Shown piece after piece: positions 36,760 through 49,199 of a DNA stretch of 64,000 nucleotides. The notes under the pieces were generated by a model, which saw only the letters and a program-made list of their open reading frames with translations, made no database searches and was not told the DNA's origin. The position numbers were made by a program, and so were the translations under genes. Location of the stretch: the NCBI GenBank assembly GCA_003439945.1, contig QVRM01005377.1:47501-111500 (forward strand), read 5' to 3'. Origin of the DNA: Dermanyssus gallinae. Taxonomy: Eukaryota > Arthropoda > Arachnida > Mesostigmata > Dermanyssidae. Numbering within the stretch: the stretch's first letter is position 1; every line of letters begins with the position of its first letter.

Positions 36760-36801
<42 letters not shown>

Positions 36802-37400
36802 CTCTACAACTAACGGGAAGGAAAGTGGAGAAAGCTTTTTATGCTGCTGCTGCTGCTCCTGCTGCTGCTGTGTAGATCTAACGGCGCAGCGAGACGTTCG
36901 AGACTTTTCTGCTTTTGCTTCTGCTGGCATTTCTGCAGACCGACCGCAGAAACGATGACGACGATGATGATGATGATGACGGCGATGATCTTCATGATGC
37001 TACTCATGATGATGATGATGATGATGATGAAGACAACGAAACGACATCGACAGCTACGAAGCGAGACTCTTGAGTTCTGCTGTTGCTGCTGCTGCTGCTA
37101 GACTGAAGTGCGCTGTTGTCGTCGTCGTCATCGTCATCGTCGTCATCGTCGTCGTCTGAAAGGTGCGTGTACAGATGGAACCTCTTCCCTCCTGTCTCAT
37201 CTCCTCGACGGTTTGAGGACGTCGCTGCTGAGCGTCGCCGTAGTGCGACTGTTCAACGACGACGACGACGTCAACCGTCAAGTCATCACCGCAGCAGCAT
37301 CATCGTCATCATCATCATCAGTATCGTCATTATCATCATCATCATCATTATCGTCGTCATCATCATCATTATCGTCGTCGATGTCGTCTCTGGCGTCTTG
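36530..37400. repeat. trinucleotide-repeat-rich region (GAC/GAT, CAA, ATC/GTC)
   Basis: GAC/GAT runs lie at 36,530-36,585 and 36,960-37,030, CAA at 36,615-36,670, (TA)n at 36,765-36,800 and ATC/GTC at 37,100-37,160 and 37,295-37,385. Open frames are simple-sequence. Confidence 0.8.
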
Positions 37401-37439
37401 CTTCGCTTATGTCTGGTTGGCTGTCTGCCTGCACGTTGC

Positions 37440-37787
37440 TTCTTAACGTGTGTCGCTCTTTGGTTTGGCCGGCCAGCCAGCCAGCCAGCCGTTCATCGCT
37501 TTGCGCCTGCGGGGCAACGCCGCTTACGGGGCCGCCGCTAGTGACAGTGGCAGCGTCGACTCGTTCTGTACGCTTTCTCTACGCTTCCTCTTCTTTTTTT
37601 GTTCGTTCGTTCGTTTTTGCTTTCTTTCTTTCTTGTCGTAACGTGACGTTGCCTTCCAGCGGCGCGCGCCACCAGCTGGTCCGCCGGCCGGCAAGCCCAT
37701 GGCTGCGATGCTATGCTGCTGCCGGGGCGAATTCACTTGGCGATAGCCCAGTGGCTGCCACTACCTATGTTCTCTATTCGATACCGT

Positions 37788-37823
<36 letters not shown>

Positions 37824-40402
37824 AGTGTGCGTTTATGTCGACAAGGTAGACGATGTGTAGGAGATTCGGACACTAGCAGCAATTACCAGTGCCTTCTATC
37901 TCGGCTGATTTTAGATGCTCCTCCAGCCCGGCCCAAAAATACGGTACAGTTTAGAATTGCATTGATTGTTGGCTGCTCAAAGTCGATATATAAACAAATA
38001 CAACGTACAGGCGTTGAGATCTTCGCCGCTCCTCCTTTGAGCGTCCACAGCCTCCCGGACATTATCCGGCTCGGGCTGGGCATACGTGTGTGAGCTGAAC
38101 GGTGACCCATGTGAGGTGACTCTTGCATTAACTGAGCGTAAGTCATCGGAACTGCTGTAAGAAGCAAGCTCTATTCAATAAGTGAATACAATGCGTCTGC
38201 ATTCTCCTTACAATCCACTAGTATGAGATCAGGACAATTTTTCTGTCAACTTTCCCCCTCGTTCAAAATAGAAAAAAGAACTTCTAAGAACTGAACTGTT
38301 TTCTATTTTTAAGGGATCGACCATCATTTTCCATGGACATCAAATTTATTATTGATATCATTTCTCATTGTTAAGCATGCACATAGCTTATGATGTCATA
38401 CATAGTCAAAAACCGAACAGCAGAAAGGCAACTATCCGCAGTATTTTGTAAAACAGTTATTGTAGATGAACCCTATACCGGGCAGGCTTTAATATTTATT
38501 ACTGAACTAGACGTCTTACGTTGTAATCTTTGGGAAAACCTATTATTTCTATCCGCAACACTTGTACCCTGTGTGCAAATGGATCCCACAGTAACCTTAT
38601 GAACACAGCAAATTGCGGAGTAAACAGATCTGCAAGCAGATCCTTACAATCCCCTTGAGTTCAGATTCATACAGACATTTTTAAGCTCGAATTTTTAGAG
38701 ATCTTTTTGGAAGGAAACGCATTAAATTACTTTGATAAATTGTGCACAGCAAAATCTGATGATACGTAAGAAAGTGGCGAATCGGTAATTAACGGTTCTA
38801 CAAAGTGCAGAAAAACTTTCTTTGAGCTTTGTGTACATAATAATGTTTAATCTACAAGTCGTAGTATCCGTCGTAGTGAAGGTAACGGCAGAATGGAAGC
38901 CCTTCCAAAAAAAAAAAAATATATATATATATATCCTTCATTCATGTTCGACGTTCAGATACGCTCAGATTAAATGAAACCGGGCACTAGGTGACAAAGA
39001 AGAGAAAGAAAGAGACGAAACCCAACGGTGTTGGTTGGTTCCTCGAAAACTTTCGTCTGCCCACTTCTGCCTGGTGGTCGAATGCGAAACGGCGGAGCCA
39101 GCCGCGAAGCCGACAAAGATGAAACCGAAAGCTGCAATACGCATCGATCCATGCGGGACTTGAATCCTATATGGCAATGCACATTGTTCAGAGTTGTGCC
39201 GGGTGTGGTGATGCCGTGTGGACTCCTTGTTGTGGCCCATCTTGGCTGAGTGGAGGGGCTGGCCAAACGGCCGTCTGGCCAACCAACCAACCAACCAACC
39301 ATCCAACCAGCGAACCAGCTGGGCCGTTGGCGCGGCTAGGATGGAATAAAAACTCGTCTAGACTAGGCCGTCATACAACGTCATAAGGAAGTCCATTCAG
39401 CACAGCCCGTCGGCGTAACATTGTAGCTCTCGTTGTTGTTGTTGTTGTTGTTGTTGTTGTTGCTGTTGTTGTTCTGTTGTACTACTCCTGCTGCTAGAGA
39501 AGCCAGAACAATGTGTGTCTGCATGTAGAATGTGCCGACCGTGTAGCAAATCTATCCCTTCCTCCCCCTCCTTTCCCCCACTTCCAGCGTCCAGCTTCGA
39601 GGGACAACGACGACGACGACTTACTTTGTCGTTGGAGCGGTAAGGCGGCTGCACCATCACCACCACCATCACCCCCACCACCACCATCACCCCCACCACC
39701 ACCACCACCATCGCCGCCACGGTAGTGATGGTGCGCTTCGAAGGCAACGAAGGGTTACATACAATAACAGTAATCATAGCGACGAACGCAGACGAAAGCT
39801 GCTGCTGCCGCCGCAGCCGTCGCCGTCGATGACGCCATACGGTGATGCTGATGATATTAGGGGTGCGGGCGATGGTGGTGGTGGTGATGACGATGATGGT
39901 GGTGATGACGATGATGGTGGTGACATGTTGCCGCTAGGTAGATGCGTCGATAGTCCCGGATGGATCGGTGGTAGAAAACGCGCCCATCAAGCCGCATGAA
40001 GCCGTAAGGGCGCAAATAGAGAACAATTGTCGACTGAATGACGCCTACTGACTAAATGACGACTACGGACTGAATAAGCAATGACAGCAACAGGGTGGCA
40101 GCTGTAGCAGCAGCAGCAGCAACAACCGCAGCTGCAGCTGCTGTTGCAGGAGTCTAGCCGAACGCGCACAACATCACAACTCGATCCGTCCCTGCTGCGA
40201 CGATTCATTATTGCACACAACAATCAAATCAATACGATACGATAGTGTTCAGACGAATATCGACGATCGCCGATAGATGTCGGCCTAGGTTGCGTGAAGC
40301 AAGGAATAGGAACCATGATAGCTGGCGACTACTTGCAGTAGCATCACCACCACCGCTGCCGCAATAACGGCAGCCGCTGCCACGGCCAGCAACACTAGAC
40401 AA
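37440..40402. other. no recognised gene; simple repeats
   Basis: GC-rich sequence to 37,790, a TA tract at 37,795-37,820, AT-rich unique sequence at 38.1-38.9 kb, a GTT run at 39,433-39,475, CAC repeats at 39,655-39,720 and GAT/GGT repeats at 39,870-39,925. No family motif is seen in any frame. Confidence 0.5.
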
Positions 40403-40414
40403 CAAGAGCATCTA

Positions 40415-40589
40415 AGAAAAAAAACATCCTTTCGGGGCTGACTCTCAGCCAAGATTTAACGTCCATGGGACTACCCCCATAAATACAAATGTGGGGCAAC
40501 GGTGGGGCTCGAACCCGCGCACCTATCTAGTGTCTCCTCCGGTCGCGAGGCGCAGACGCATGCCACCACGCCACCACCGGGCTCGACGT
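40415..40589 (-). mobile_element. tRNA-derived SINE, copy 3 (internally deleted variant)
   Basis: This carries the same head, B box and tail as copy 2. It lacks the internal segment around 'gcttttcgcattgcttcata', and 'tggggcaacggtgggg' is longer. The duplication CAAGAGCATCTA (40403-40414) and CAAGGGCATCTA (40590-40601) differs at one base. The sense-strand 3' end carries a T8 run (plus-strand aaaaaaaa near 40,417-40,424). Confidence 0.82.
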
Positions 40590-40601
40590 CAAGGGCATCT
40601 A

Positions 40602-42110
40602 CAGCAACAACAAAAGCCACAACCACAACACCAGCAGCAGCAGCAGTAGCAATCATATCATTATCATCAGCAGCTGCATCAGTAGCAGCAACAAAAATAA
40701 CCATAACAACAACAATAACAACAGAGATCAAATCGAATACGTCCGCAACGTCTACAACGCTTGGACCACTAGCTTGTTCCTCTCGTCCTCTCGTCTACCA
40801 ACACGGCCTAACGACATCGGCCTTTGGCCTCAAATGATCGGCCGCAGTTCGACGAGGATGATGATAATGATGGCAATGGTGATAATCCAGTATATACTAG
40901 AAGGCTCCAAGGACCCTATCGCATGATGATACCATTGATATACATAGAGCATGGTCGATTCGGGGTTTCCCGTTATCCACGGAGCACGCCATTCGACTCG
41001 CACAATCATATACCTGATAATGATTTCTGCGTTCACGCACCCTACAACAAACAGAAAAACGGCCAAACGTGCAATTCCTTGATTGGATTGAGTGTACGGC
41101 CAAAGGTCCTCGTTCTCCTTTGGCCGGAACCATATCGCTTGTTTTGTGGCGCTAGTTAATGGCTATCTGGATGGTTTAGAATTATAATTAAAAACATTCC
41201 CCTACGGGCTTGGAACTTAACCTGAGGTATATCTCCAATGCAACGAGGGCCAGACATGGTAAGATATCTAGGATTTCCTCAACAGTCCTTGTGGCAGCAG
41301 CAGCATGGCCGCTGACTCTCAGCGGTATGGTTTATCATCTATTCTCAATGAGCGAGATCGCTTAAAAAAATTCGATCAACAACAGCAGCGATCGAACCGG
41401 CGACACGTCGTTAGATGACAACCATGACTAGCGCTCTAGTCCCCTAGGCGACGCCGCCACATCTGTATGGTCTAGACGCCCGCTCGACGCGGACGAAACC
41501 GCTGGAAACGCAAAATGTTCTCACTATCGGTAGGTGTGTCTGTCCCATATCTCGCAAGTTCGCAAAGTTCGAGTTTTCTCGTCGCAGCATCGACTATTGC
41601 AGGCCCTCCTCACTGTCTCACTGTGTGTGCTGCACCTCACCGGCCATGGGATATGGGGAAAATCTCGGTTTCCAATGTGCCTATATGATGGCAATTACGA
41701 TGTTCCCCACTACTGTAACTGGTTCAAAAGAAGAATTAGAGTTCCTTCCTACCCAGGTCCTAAGCTTGCTTCCTAACGGAGAAGGTCCTGTCCCTGCCCA
41801 GCGTTCGACGGCCACGGAGCTTACTTCGTGCCAGTGCTCGGCGGCTATGCTCAGAGCCGTTTGCAATCAATTGCGACCGTAGTAGTTGGTCGATGGTTGG
41901 ATCCAACCTCCGTTTTTACCCGTACGCACCCTCCCCAGGCTGGCAGCCCCTCCAGTCGAGCCGTTCCTGCCACAGGGGGTTTCATTGTTCAGTGAATGAG
42001 TTGGCCGCCCGCCTATGTTGGGGTGTCAGCCCAGCTCTGTCGCAGTTTGGCTGGCTCAGTTGTGGTTCAGCCAGCATAAGCTTGCAAACTCCCACTGCCG
42101 CAGAATTCTT
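40602..42110. other. no recognised gene
   Basis: CAA/CAG runs occur to 40,730, then unique sequence. The segment 41,530-42,110 is not low complexity and is GC-richer; it could be transposon-derived but has no readable domain. Confidence 0.4.
41385..41462 (-). mobile_element. tRNA-like SINE head, fourth family
   Basis: On the minus strand a GTCGCCTAGGGGACT A-box-like stretch (41452-41438) and a CCGGTTCGATC B box (41400-41390) frame a GCGCTAGTC...ACGACGTGTCGCC middle. The layout is tRNA-like but cloverleaf pairing is imperfect, so it is a SINE or tRNA pseudogene. Confidence 0.4.
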
Positions 42111-43560
42111 TTAGCATCATCATCAGTATCCACATCATCAGCACCATCTTCGTCGTCATCACCATCATCATCGTCATCACCATCATCATCGTCATCACCA
42201 TCATCGTGCCATCAGCATATAAAGAACTTCTTCAGAGGGGGACGACGAGGAGATTTAGCAGCCATCGACGTATTATTATTATTATTATTACTATTATTCG
42301 TTCGTCCTTTTGAGGCTCTGGCCACCGCCTCCGCCACCCCTGCGAGCGGCTGGCTAGCCCCACTGGGCCGCTGGGTCTCAACCTCGACGATACTTGAACG
42401 TGTATTGTACGTTTGCCTAGTCGCGGTCGCTTCTTCGCGGACTCTCTTTCTCTCTCTCTCCCGCTGTCTCTTGATGTTCTTCGCCATCTCCTCTTCTTCT
42501 TCCTCTACCTGCATATCTTTCTTTCTATATCGCTCGTTCTGATATCTCTCCCTTCGTCCCTCCCTGACGTTCGTCTACCACCATCGTCCACCACCATCGC
42601 CAGCACCACTTGCAATCTCTTCCAAGTGTTGCTTTCTGTTCGTCAATCTCTTCGACAGCGTTCATCTCGTAGCAGCAGTAGCAGTAGTAGTAGTAGTAGT
42701 GGTAGTAGTAGAGGCGGGGAGTTGAAGTCGTTCTTCTTTCTGGGTTGCCTGCCGTAGCCTGTAGGTCATGCTCGAGCATACCCACCCACGGGCGGCACCG
42801 GATCCTCCGTCGTCGCCCCCCCCCCATGCTTTTTCGTCGTCGGCCAGGCATCGGCAGGCACCGGGGGGTGGAGACGGCTGCAGCAGCGGCGGCGGCGGCG
42901 ACGACGACGACGCGACTGCTGCCCGAGTTTGAATGAATGGCAGCTCCGGATCGACGACGACGACGACAGATTGAGAAGCTCGACGACCGACCAGAGAGTC
43001 GCGCCGATAGTCGCCGCCGCCGCCGCCGACGACCACCCCCGTCTGCTGCCCCGTTCGGACTCGAGACTTCTGCTTCTTCTTCTTCTTCTGCTGCGGGGTT
43101 CTGGTTTCGCTCTAGCCCTGCCGGTCACCACCACCACCGTCGTCCCGCCGAGTCTTCTCTTGCGAAAACCCCAATCTCTCCCCCATAACCCCTGGTAGGC
43201 ATTGAACCGCCCGTTTCACGACGACAGCATGACGAGCATAACAACAACAACAACGACGACGACAACAACAACAACAATGACAATGACGAAAACCCTGACC
43301 GTGACCATTGACTATTCAATTCCTCCTTCTCGTCCAGCCAGCCCGTCCAGTTGCCGCTATGCTACGTCTCCCCTACGATTGCCGGCTATTGCGTATTAGT
43401 AGCCGGTGGTGCTGTTCGCATTCTGTGCTGCTGCTGTCATCCTTATCGGGACGATTGTTGTTGTTGTTGTCGTTGTTATTGTTGTTGTTGTCGTCGTCGT
43501 CGTCGTCGTTGTCGTTGCTGTCGTTATTGTTGTCGTCGTTAATAAGCGGAAGGAACTACT
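42110..43560. repeat. trinucleotide-repeat-rich region
   Basis: ATC/TCG runs (42,115-42,210), TTA (42,270-42,295), AGT (42,670-42,710), GCC/GCG and GAC (42,880-43,030), CAA/CGA (43,235-43,280) and GTT/GTC (43,455-43,540). Open frames overlap on all strands, as expected for repeats. Confidence 0.8.
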
Positions 43561-43569
43561 AACTAAGAA

Positions 43570-45520
43570 ACAGACCGTCGACCCAATCGACCACGACCAG
43601 CCGGTTCAAGTCAACCACTATCCGTGACTGTTGCTGCTGCTGTTGGAGCAATCATCTGTGTCGAAACAGTCGAGCACCGATTGCTCCGGGTGTTCCAGAT
43701 TGACGCTTCGGTTTCTTTTCCGGTCCACAATAAGCATAAGGACAGCAGCAATAAAGGTCACGACAACAACCGTACTACCGACGACGACGACAACGTAAAA
43801 CAAAAATAGCGGCGAACTTGCCCCTCCCGAAAAGCGCACATTTTTTCTTTTTTGATTGACGGGGATATACGATCTAGTCGATCGGACGAGATCGCTCACC
43901 ATAGAAGGAAATGGCGCCACAAAGAAAACTAAAGAGCGAAAGATCGAGAGAGTGAGAGATACATTGTCTAAAGGGCTTCTAATAAGTAAGGCCCCTGTGC
44001 ACAGGTTTGGACAAGAAGAAGGTAATTGTGGCTCCACTTATATCCTTAATAAAGCAATCAGATCCAGATGAGAATTGATGGACGTCAAAAAACACCGACG
44101 ATTTTGTTTTCGTTATTCTTCGTTTGATAGGATACGCAGTTACAAACTCACTACTAAACCCGGATTTCTCGTCACCGCCGAAGGCTCGAAATCGCACCGA
44201 CTGCAACGTCCTCTCCACTCTATTGGGCGATTACTCGGCCCAGTCGTAAGTAAGTAGCTTCATAGGATGGTCAGGATATTATTATTATTACTATGACCAA
44301 AACGATGTGAAATTGCATCAAGGGCGTAGACGTGTAAAGTAGAGGAGGAGATTTAACTGGGGGAATTACGTCATAGGCTAGGATCCTAGGTATTGATTGC
44401 AGATCGATTCAGCGCGTAAATGTATGTCTCCCTTAACCTTGCTGTCTTAAGAAGCATAGATAGAGACTGGGAGCCAGAAAGAGAAAAGAAGGAGGAGAGA
44501 GAGATACGAAAAAGAAGGAAGTTTCGTATCATAGCAAGGTTGTCATCAACTCTTGGGCAGCCGTTGGCCCAGTTGTGGCAGCACCACCAGCAATTACACC
44601 AACGACGACGACGATGATAAGAACAACAACAACAGCGAAAAGCTATTTTAACGGATTTCGTTGATTTAATTGTTGTTGTTGTTGATGCTGCTATTGATGT
44701 AATTGATCGAGCTTTTGCTGCTTTGATCTGCTTTAGGATTGACGACGACGACGACCATCATCCTCATGATCATCACTAGTATCACCACCATCACCACCAC
44801 CACCATGAGAGATCACCATCATCAACATGCTGCCGCCGCCTGAACAGAACCTGCGAGGAGGTTCTGGAGAGGGTTGGCCCTTTGGCAGGCCGTTCGACCG
44901 CCAACAACAACAGCAGCAGCAGCCCCAACTCAGCTGGTAGCGGGCCGTCCTCAAGTTCTACCAACAACAACAACAACAACAACAACAACAGCAGCAATAG
45001 CCAATGTGGGTAGTTGTCGTCGTCAACAACGAGTAGAAAGAAGCTTCTGCCACATGTGGTGCTGGTAGTAAGTGTAGTAGAAGCAAATAGAAGGTATCTA
45101 TCTATCTATATATCTAGCTAGCCGGCTAACTGCTAGGTTCTTCTTCGGCTGCCTCTGCTGTTGCTGCAGCGACGCCACTCTACTAGAACAGCGGCCGGCA
45201 CCGGCGTGCCTAAAGTACCCCCGTAAAGCCGGTACCGCCACCGGTGCCGCTGTTGCTGTTTTTCGCAGGTCGAGACAGACGCTGGCGATAGAGGGAAGGC
45301 GAGGGAAATGGGAGAGAAGGCCAGAAGGAGCAGAATCTAGGCAGAGAGACAGCTTGATAGACTTGACGACGTCGTTGAGAGTGCAGCAACAACAATAAAT
45401 ACAATTTTTGCTGCTGCTGCTGATGATGATAATGATGATGATAGTACTGATACTTGTATCATTATTACTACGACTACTGCTGCTGCTGCCACTAATAATA
45501 CTACGAAATACTGCAAGTAC
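43570..45520. other. no recognised gene; CAC/CAA/GAC repeats
   Basis: Unique sequence occurs at 43.8-44.6 kb with a possible donor (CGTAAGTAAG at about 44,246), then CAA runs (44,955-44,998) and CTG/GAT runs (45,410-45,445). Nothing coding is supported. Confidence 0.4.
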
Positions 45521-45539
45521 CAATATGGTACATGAAGTA

Positions 45540-45718
45540 AAGTTTTCGGGCTGACCCTCAGCCAAAATCTAACGTCCACGGAACTGTTTTTCACATTGCT
45601 TCATAGACGGACCCCCATAAATACAAATCGGTGCAACAGTGGGGTTCGAACCCGCGCACCTATGTGTCTCCTCCGGTTGCGAGGCGCAGACTTAAGCCAC
45701 CACGCCACCGGGCTCGAC
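45540..45718 (-). mobile_element. tRNA-derived SINE, copy 4 (full length)
   Basis: This 179-bp copy has a perfect 15-bp duplication ATGGTACATGAAGTA at 45525-45539 and 45719-45733. Head, A-box-like GTGGCGTGGTGGC, B box GGGTTCGAACCC and the shared body are all present. It is the cleanest copy and, with copy 2, defines the family length at about 178 bp. Confidence 0.88.
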
Positions 45719-46059
45719 ATGGTACATGAAGTACTATTACTACGACTACTACTACTACTACATGAAGCGTCTGCTGATCATGACCGAGCATGCTCGTGAC
45801 GACGACGACGACCTTATCCCCCTAAATCCTTCGCATGCTCACGCATCGTGCACATGCGCTTGCCGGCATAGCCCCCCCGCACATGCTGGCACCAGTACCA
45901 GCAGCCAAAGCCGAAGCCGAAGCCGCCGCAACTCCACCACCGCAGCCGCCTGCATGGTCGGCCGACGAGGACGGCTGCCGCACTCTTCACATGATCCTGC
46001 AGCAGCAGCAGCAGAAGTCGCTCTCACCAGCGGCCGCTGCAACCGCGCCAATAACAGCT

Positions 46060-46067
46060 AAGGCCGC

Positions 46068-46107
<40 letters not shown>

Positions 46108-46510
46108 CAACAACAACAACAACAGCAACAACAACAACTGAACAGCGGCGGCGAGATCGCGATTGACCGGCCGCCCCAGCGACCACGAATAGAGACGAAG
46201 ACAAACGAAGGAAGACGACGAAGACAGCAGCAGCAGCAGCAGCAACAACAACAACAGCAGCCACAACCTCAACCATATTACTACAAACAGCAACAACAAC
46301 AACAACAACAACAGCCTCAGCAGTAGCAGCAGCAGCAGCAGCATCAACCAGAGGCGGCGGCAGCAGCAGGGGCGGCGGCGGCGGTAGCGGCGGCAGCACC
46401 AGCTCCAGCGAACTCCACCATCGGTTGGTCGACCGGCCCCGTGTTGCTCCCGCAGAGAGCAGGTCATACAAATACAGGCTGCTGCTGCTGTTGTTGTTGT
46501 TGTTGTAGTA
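46060..46510. repeat. CAA/CAG array
   Basis: Long CAA runs at 46,068-46,138 and CAG/CAA runs at 46,225-46,350 are followed by GGC-type triplets. The plus-strand frame (45,835-46,326) is Gln/Thr-rich. No conserved flanking domain is seen, so a protein is not supported. Confidence 0.75.
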
Positions 46511-46589
46511 CTATTGGTAGTAGTAGTAGTAGTAGTTATGGTGGTGGTGTTGGTTGGTTGGTAGTCAACGACAATCGACCTGCTCCATC

Positions 46590-46918
46590 AGTCAGTCAGT
46601 TGCTTCAGTTCGCATCAGCCAGTCGAGGCGAGCGGATAACGAAGCTCGTGATCGGTCGGTCGGTTGGTTGGTCGGTCGCTCAGTCTCTCACCTCCCTGTT
46701 TCGGCGGGCAGGCGCGCTGCTCTCCAATCGAATCGAGTCCAGACAGTCCAGTCCAAAACAACACGATCAAGATCGTCTCGCCGACAGCGAGAGAACGACC
46801 ATAGCCAACGAGTGAGCCAGCACGGAATACCGAACGAACGAAAGCAAGAACGCTAGTTTTCTGCGACGAAGCGAGATCGACAGCAAAAGAAACTCTCTCG
46901 CAGTTGACGCGCTTACAG
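46590..46918 (+). promoter_or_regulatory. candidate promoter / 5' untranslated exon
   Basis: This stretch is CpG-rich and CAG/GTCG-rich but not microsatellite. It has TCAGT-type initiator-like words near 46,590-46,605 (CAGTCAGTCAGTTGC) and a GGTCGG-rich downstream part. It ends TTACAG|GTAGAT with GT at 46919-46920. No coding potential is seen beyond short open frames. It resembles arthropod 5' UTR sequence and might be an alternative first exon of the downstream TIS11 gene. Confidence is low without transcript data. Confidence 0.2.
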
Positions 46919-47214
46919 GTAGATAGACAGGCACAACACTACGACGACGACGACGACGATCATGACGACGATGATCAAACTACCTAAGTAACTAACCTAT
47001 GTGCCTATCGACTTGCTTAGTAGCTCGCTTGGTTGCGTGCCTGTTCTGCAGGACGTCGTCACGAAACAAAAGCGACTCGTGACGAGTGACAACCACCGTC
47101 AACACGACGACGACGGCGTCGCACAATCCAAGAAGAAGAGAGCCATTTCGTTATCGAACGCCGTGCTGCACTGTGCGCCATTTTCTTCTAGATGCTTGCT
47201 TCGTGAATGCGTGC

Positions 47215-47275
47215 GTTAGGCATGCATACGTACGTGCTTTAGGCATGCATACGTACGTGCGTGCGTGCTTGCTTG
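47215..47275. repeat. short tandem duplication
   Basis: TTAGGCATGCATACGTACGT followed by GC occurs twice in a row, then (GTGC)n. Confidence 0.85.
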
Positions 47276-48382
47276 CAATCACATAGACACGCACATATAG
47301 ACAGACATCAAAAGAGATATATTTACATAGAGAGAGATTGAGCCACCGAGAGAACATATAAGCCTACCTTCCACCTGTTGCTTACTGGTGTTCTTATTAT
47401 TATTATTGTTGTTGTTGCTGCCACTGCTGCAGTTGTTGTTACGACCACCACCGCTGGCGTTCAGTTTGTGCGCGCATGGCGTGTCTCTCTTTCTCTCTGT
47501 GTCTCTGCGTGTTTGTGTGGTGAGATTGTGCGCGCGAATTTGTGCTCTGTTACTTTGTGATCTGTGGATGATGATTCGTCGTAGGCAGGCGACACCGGCG
47601 AGGTTGCTAACTTGTTGAGGTTGTTGTTGTTGTTGCAGTTTTTGCATATGCTGCTCTGGTTGTTGTTGTTGTCGTCGTCGTCGTCGTCGTCATTGTTACC
47701 GAGAGCCACAACAACTTCTTCACGTCGGTAGTCATTAATTGACTGTTTAACTTCCTACTGATACGTTCTTATCTGGTGGTGGTTGTGATTGTCGTGCTGT
47801 TGTTGCCTGTACGTCTTCCTGTTCCCAACAACTTGTTTGTCACTTGTTCCCAACAGTGACAAGCCAGCAGCTGCAGCAGCAACAACGGCGTGCGCAAGAA
47901 CGAACACGCAGATCGCATGCAGTGGTGTCTTGTCTTGGTGTCCCCCTTTCGTGGTCCTGTGTCTTGTTGAGGTGAATATTCTACTGCTGGTGGCTGCGCT
48001 GATGCAAGTCCGGCACGTCAAAACTACGTACAAGACAAGAACGCATAAGAACAACAACAGCATGACCACCACCATGCACATCGTTCTTCCTTCTACACAT
48101 CATCCTAATCACTCTAATCACTATCAGCCATCATCATCATCATCATCGGTGTATCTAGAGGTAGTAGGCTACAGGTTTTAGCCTGCCGCCGACGTTGAGT
48201 GTGCCGGTTGTTTCGTCAACAAGCAACGGAAATCTAGTAGCTGCATAGAGAGAGAGAGCTGTGGTGGATTGGGGCATGCAACTTGTTGTTGCTGTTAATA
48301 TCTGCTGCTACTATGATGGTGGTTACCTCAGCCCGAAAACTTTACTACGGCTGATGCTGCTGCTGCTGTTGTTTCACTGCCC

Positions 48383-48553
48383 CCTAATAGTTTGGCCGGG
48401 GCAGGAAAAAAACACACCTAATAGTTTGACGGGGCAGGAAAAAAACACACACCTAATAGTTTGACGGGGCAGGAAAAAAACGCACACCTAATAGTTTGAC
48501 GGGGCAGGAAAAAACGCACCTAGTAGTTTGACGGGGCAGGGGAAAAAAACGCA
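48383..48553. repeat. about 35-bp tandem repeat, 5 copies
   Basis: The unit begins CCTAATAGTTTGACGGGGCA and continues GGAAAAAAACACA. Copies start at about 48383, 48417, 48452, 48487 and 48518. Length differs through the A-run and the CA end. The first unit has TTTGGCC instead of TTTGAC and the last has TAGTAG. Confidence 0.93.
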
Positions 48554-48849
48554 GCAAAAGGAAGAGCGTGGTGTGACGATGGAGAACACCGATCGAGACA
48601 AGAGGCTATTTATTTATTCATTCATTCTCTCACTAACTCATGCATTCACTCTGTTTTCACCGCTCAGAATCGTTGACGAGTTCGTTGTGGCTGTTGTTGT
48701 TGCTGCTGCTGCTGCAGCTGCTGACTCTGCTACTTACTGGCCTTTGTCTATCTATCGAGCTTCGTTCGTATAAGCCCGCCAAAACGAGATCCCTATACTA
48801 GGTGTGCGCTATGTAGCTGCTGGTGACTCTGGTGCTAAGGCAGTAAGTG

Positions 48850-48943
48850 AATGGTGGTGGTGGTGGTGGTGGTGGTGATGATGATGGTGGTGGTGATGAT
48901 GATGGTGGTGGTGGTGGTGATGATGATGGTGGTGGTGGTGAGA
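48850..48943. repeat. GGT/GAT compound array
   Basis: Blocks of (GGT)n alternate with GATGATGAT. On the minus strand it reads as a run of His codons. Confidence 0.9.
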
Positions 48944-49199
48944 TTGTTGAGTTTGTTGCTGAGACCTGTTCTGCCCGCCAGCGCCGCCGCTACGGGGTGC
49001 GAGCATGTGTGTCGTTCAGAGTAGCCTGTCGCCTAAGCAAGTGGCCGGCTAAACACAACGACTGTAACGGCGATTTTGCCACAGCAGCAGCAGCGACAGC
49101 AGTAGAAATGGTATCATTTCGTCAGCACCAGCATAAACCACTCTCACCAACATCACCACTTTTATCACCGCCAACACCGCCGTCAACATCATCTTCTTC

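Noticed and set aside
45835..46326. Gln-rich plus-strand frame that could be a poly-Q regulator exon
   Set aside because: No conserved domain flanks the repeat and no acceptor/donor pair brackets it convincingly.
48850..48943. Poly-His frame on the minus strand
   Set aside because: It is the translation of the GGT/GAT array.
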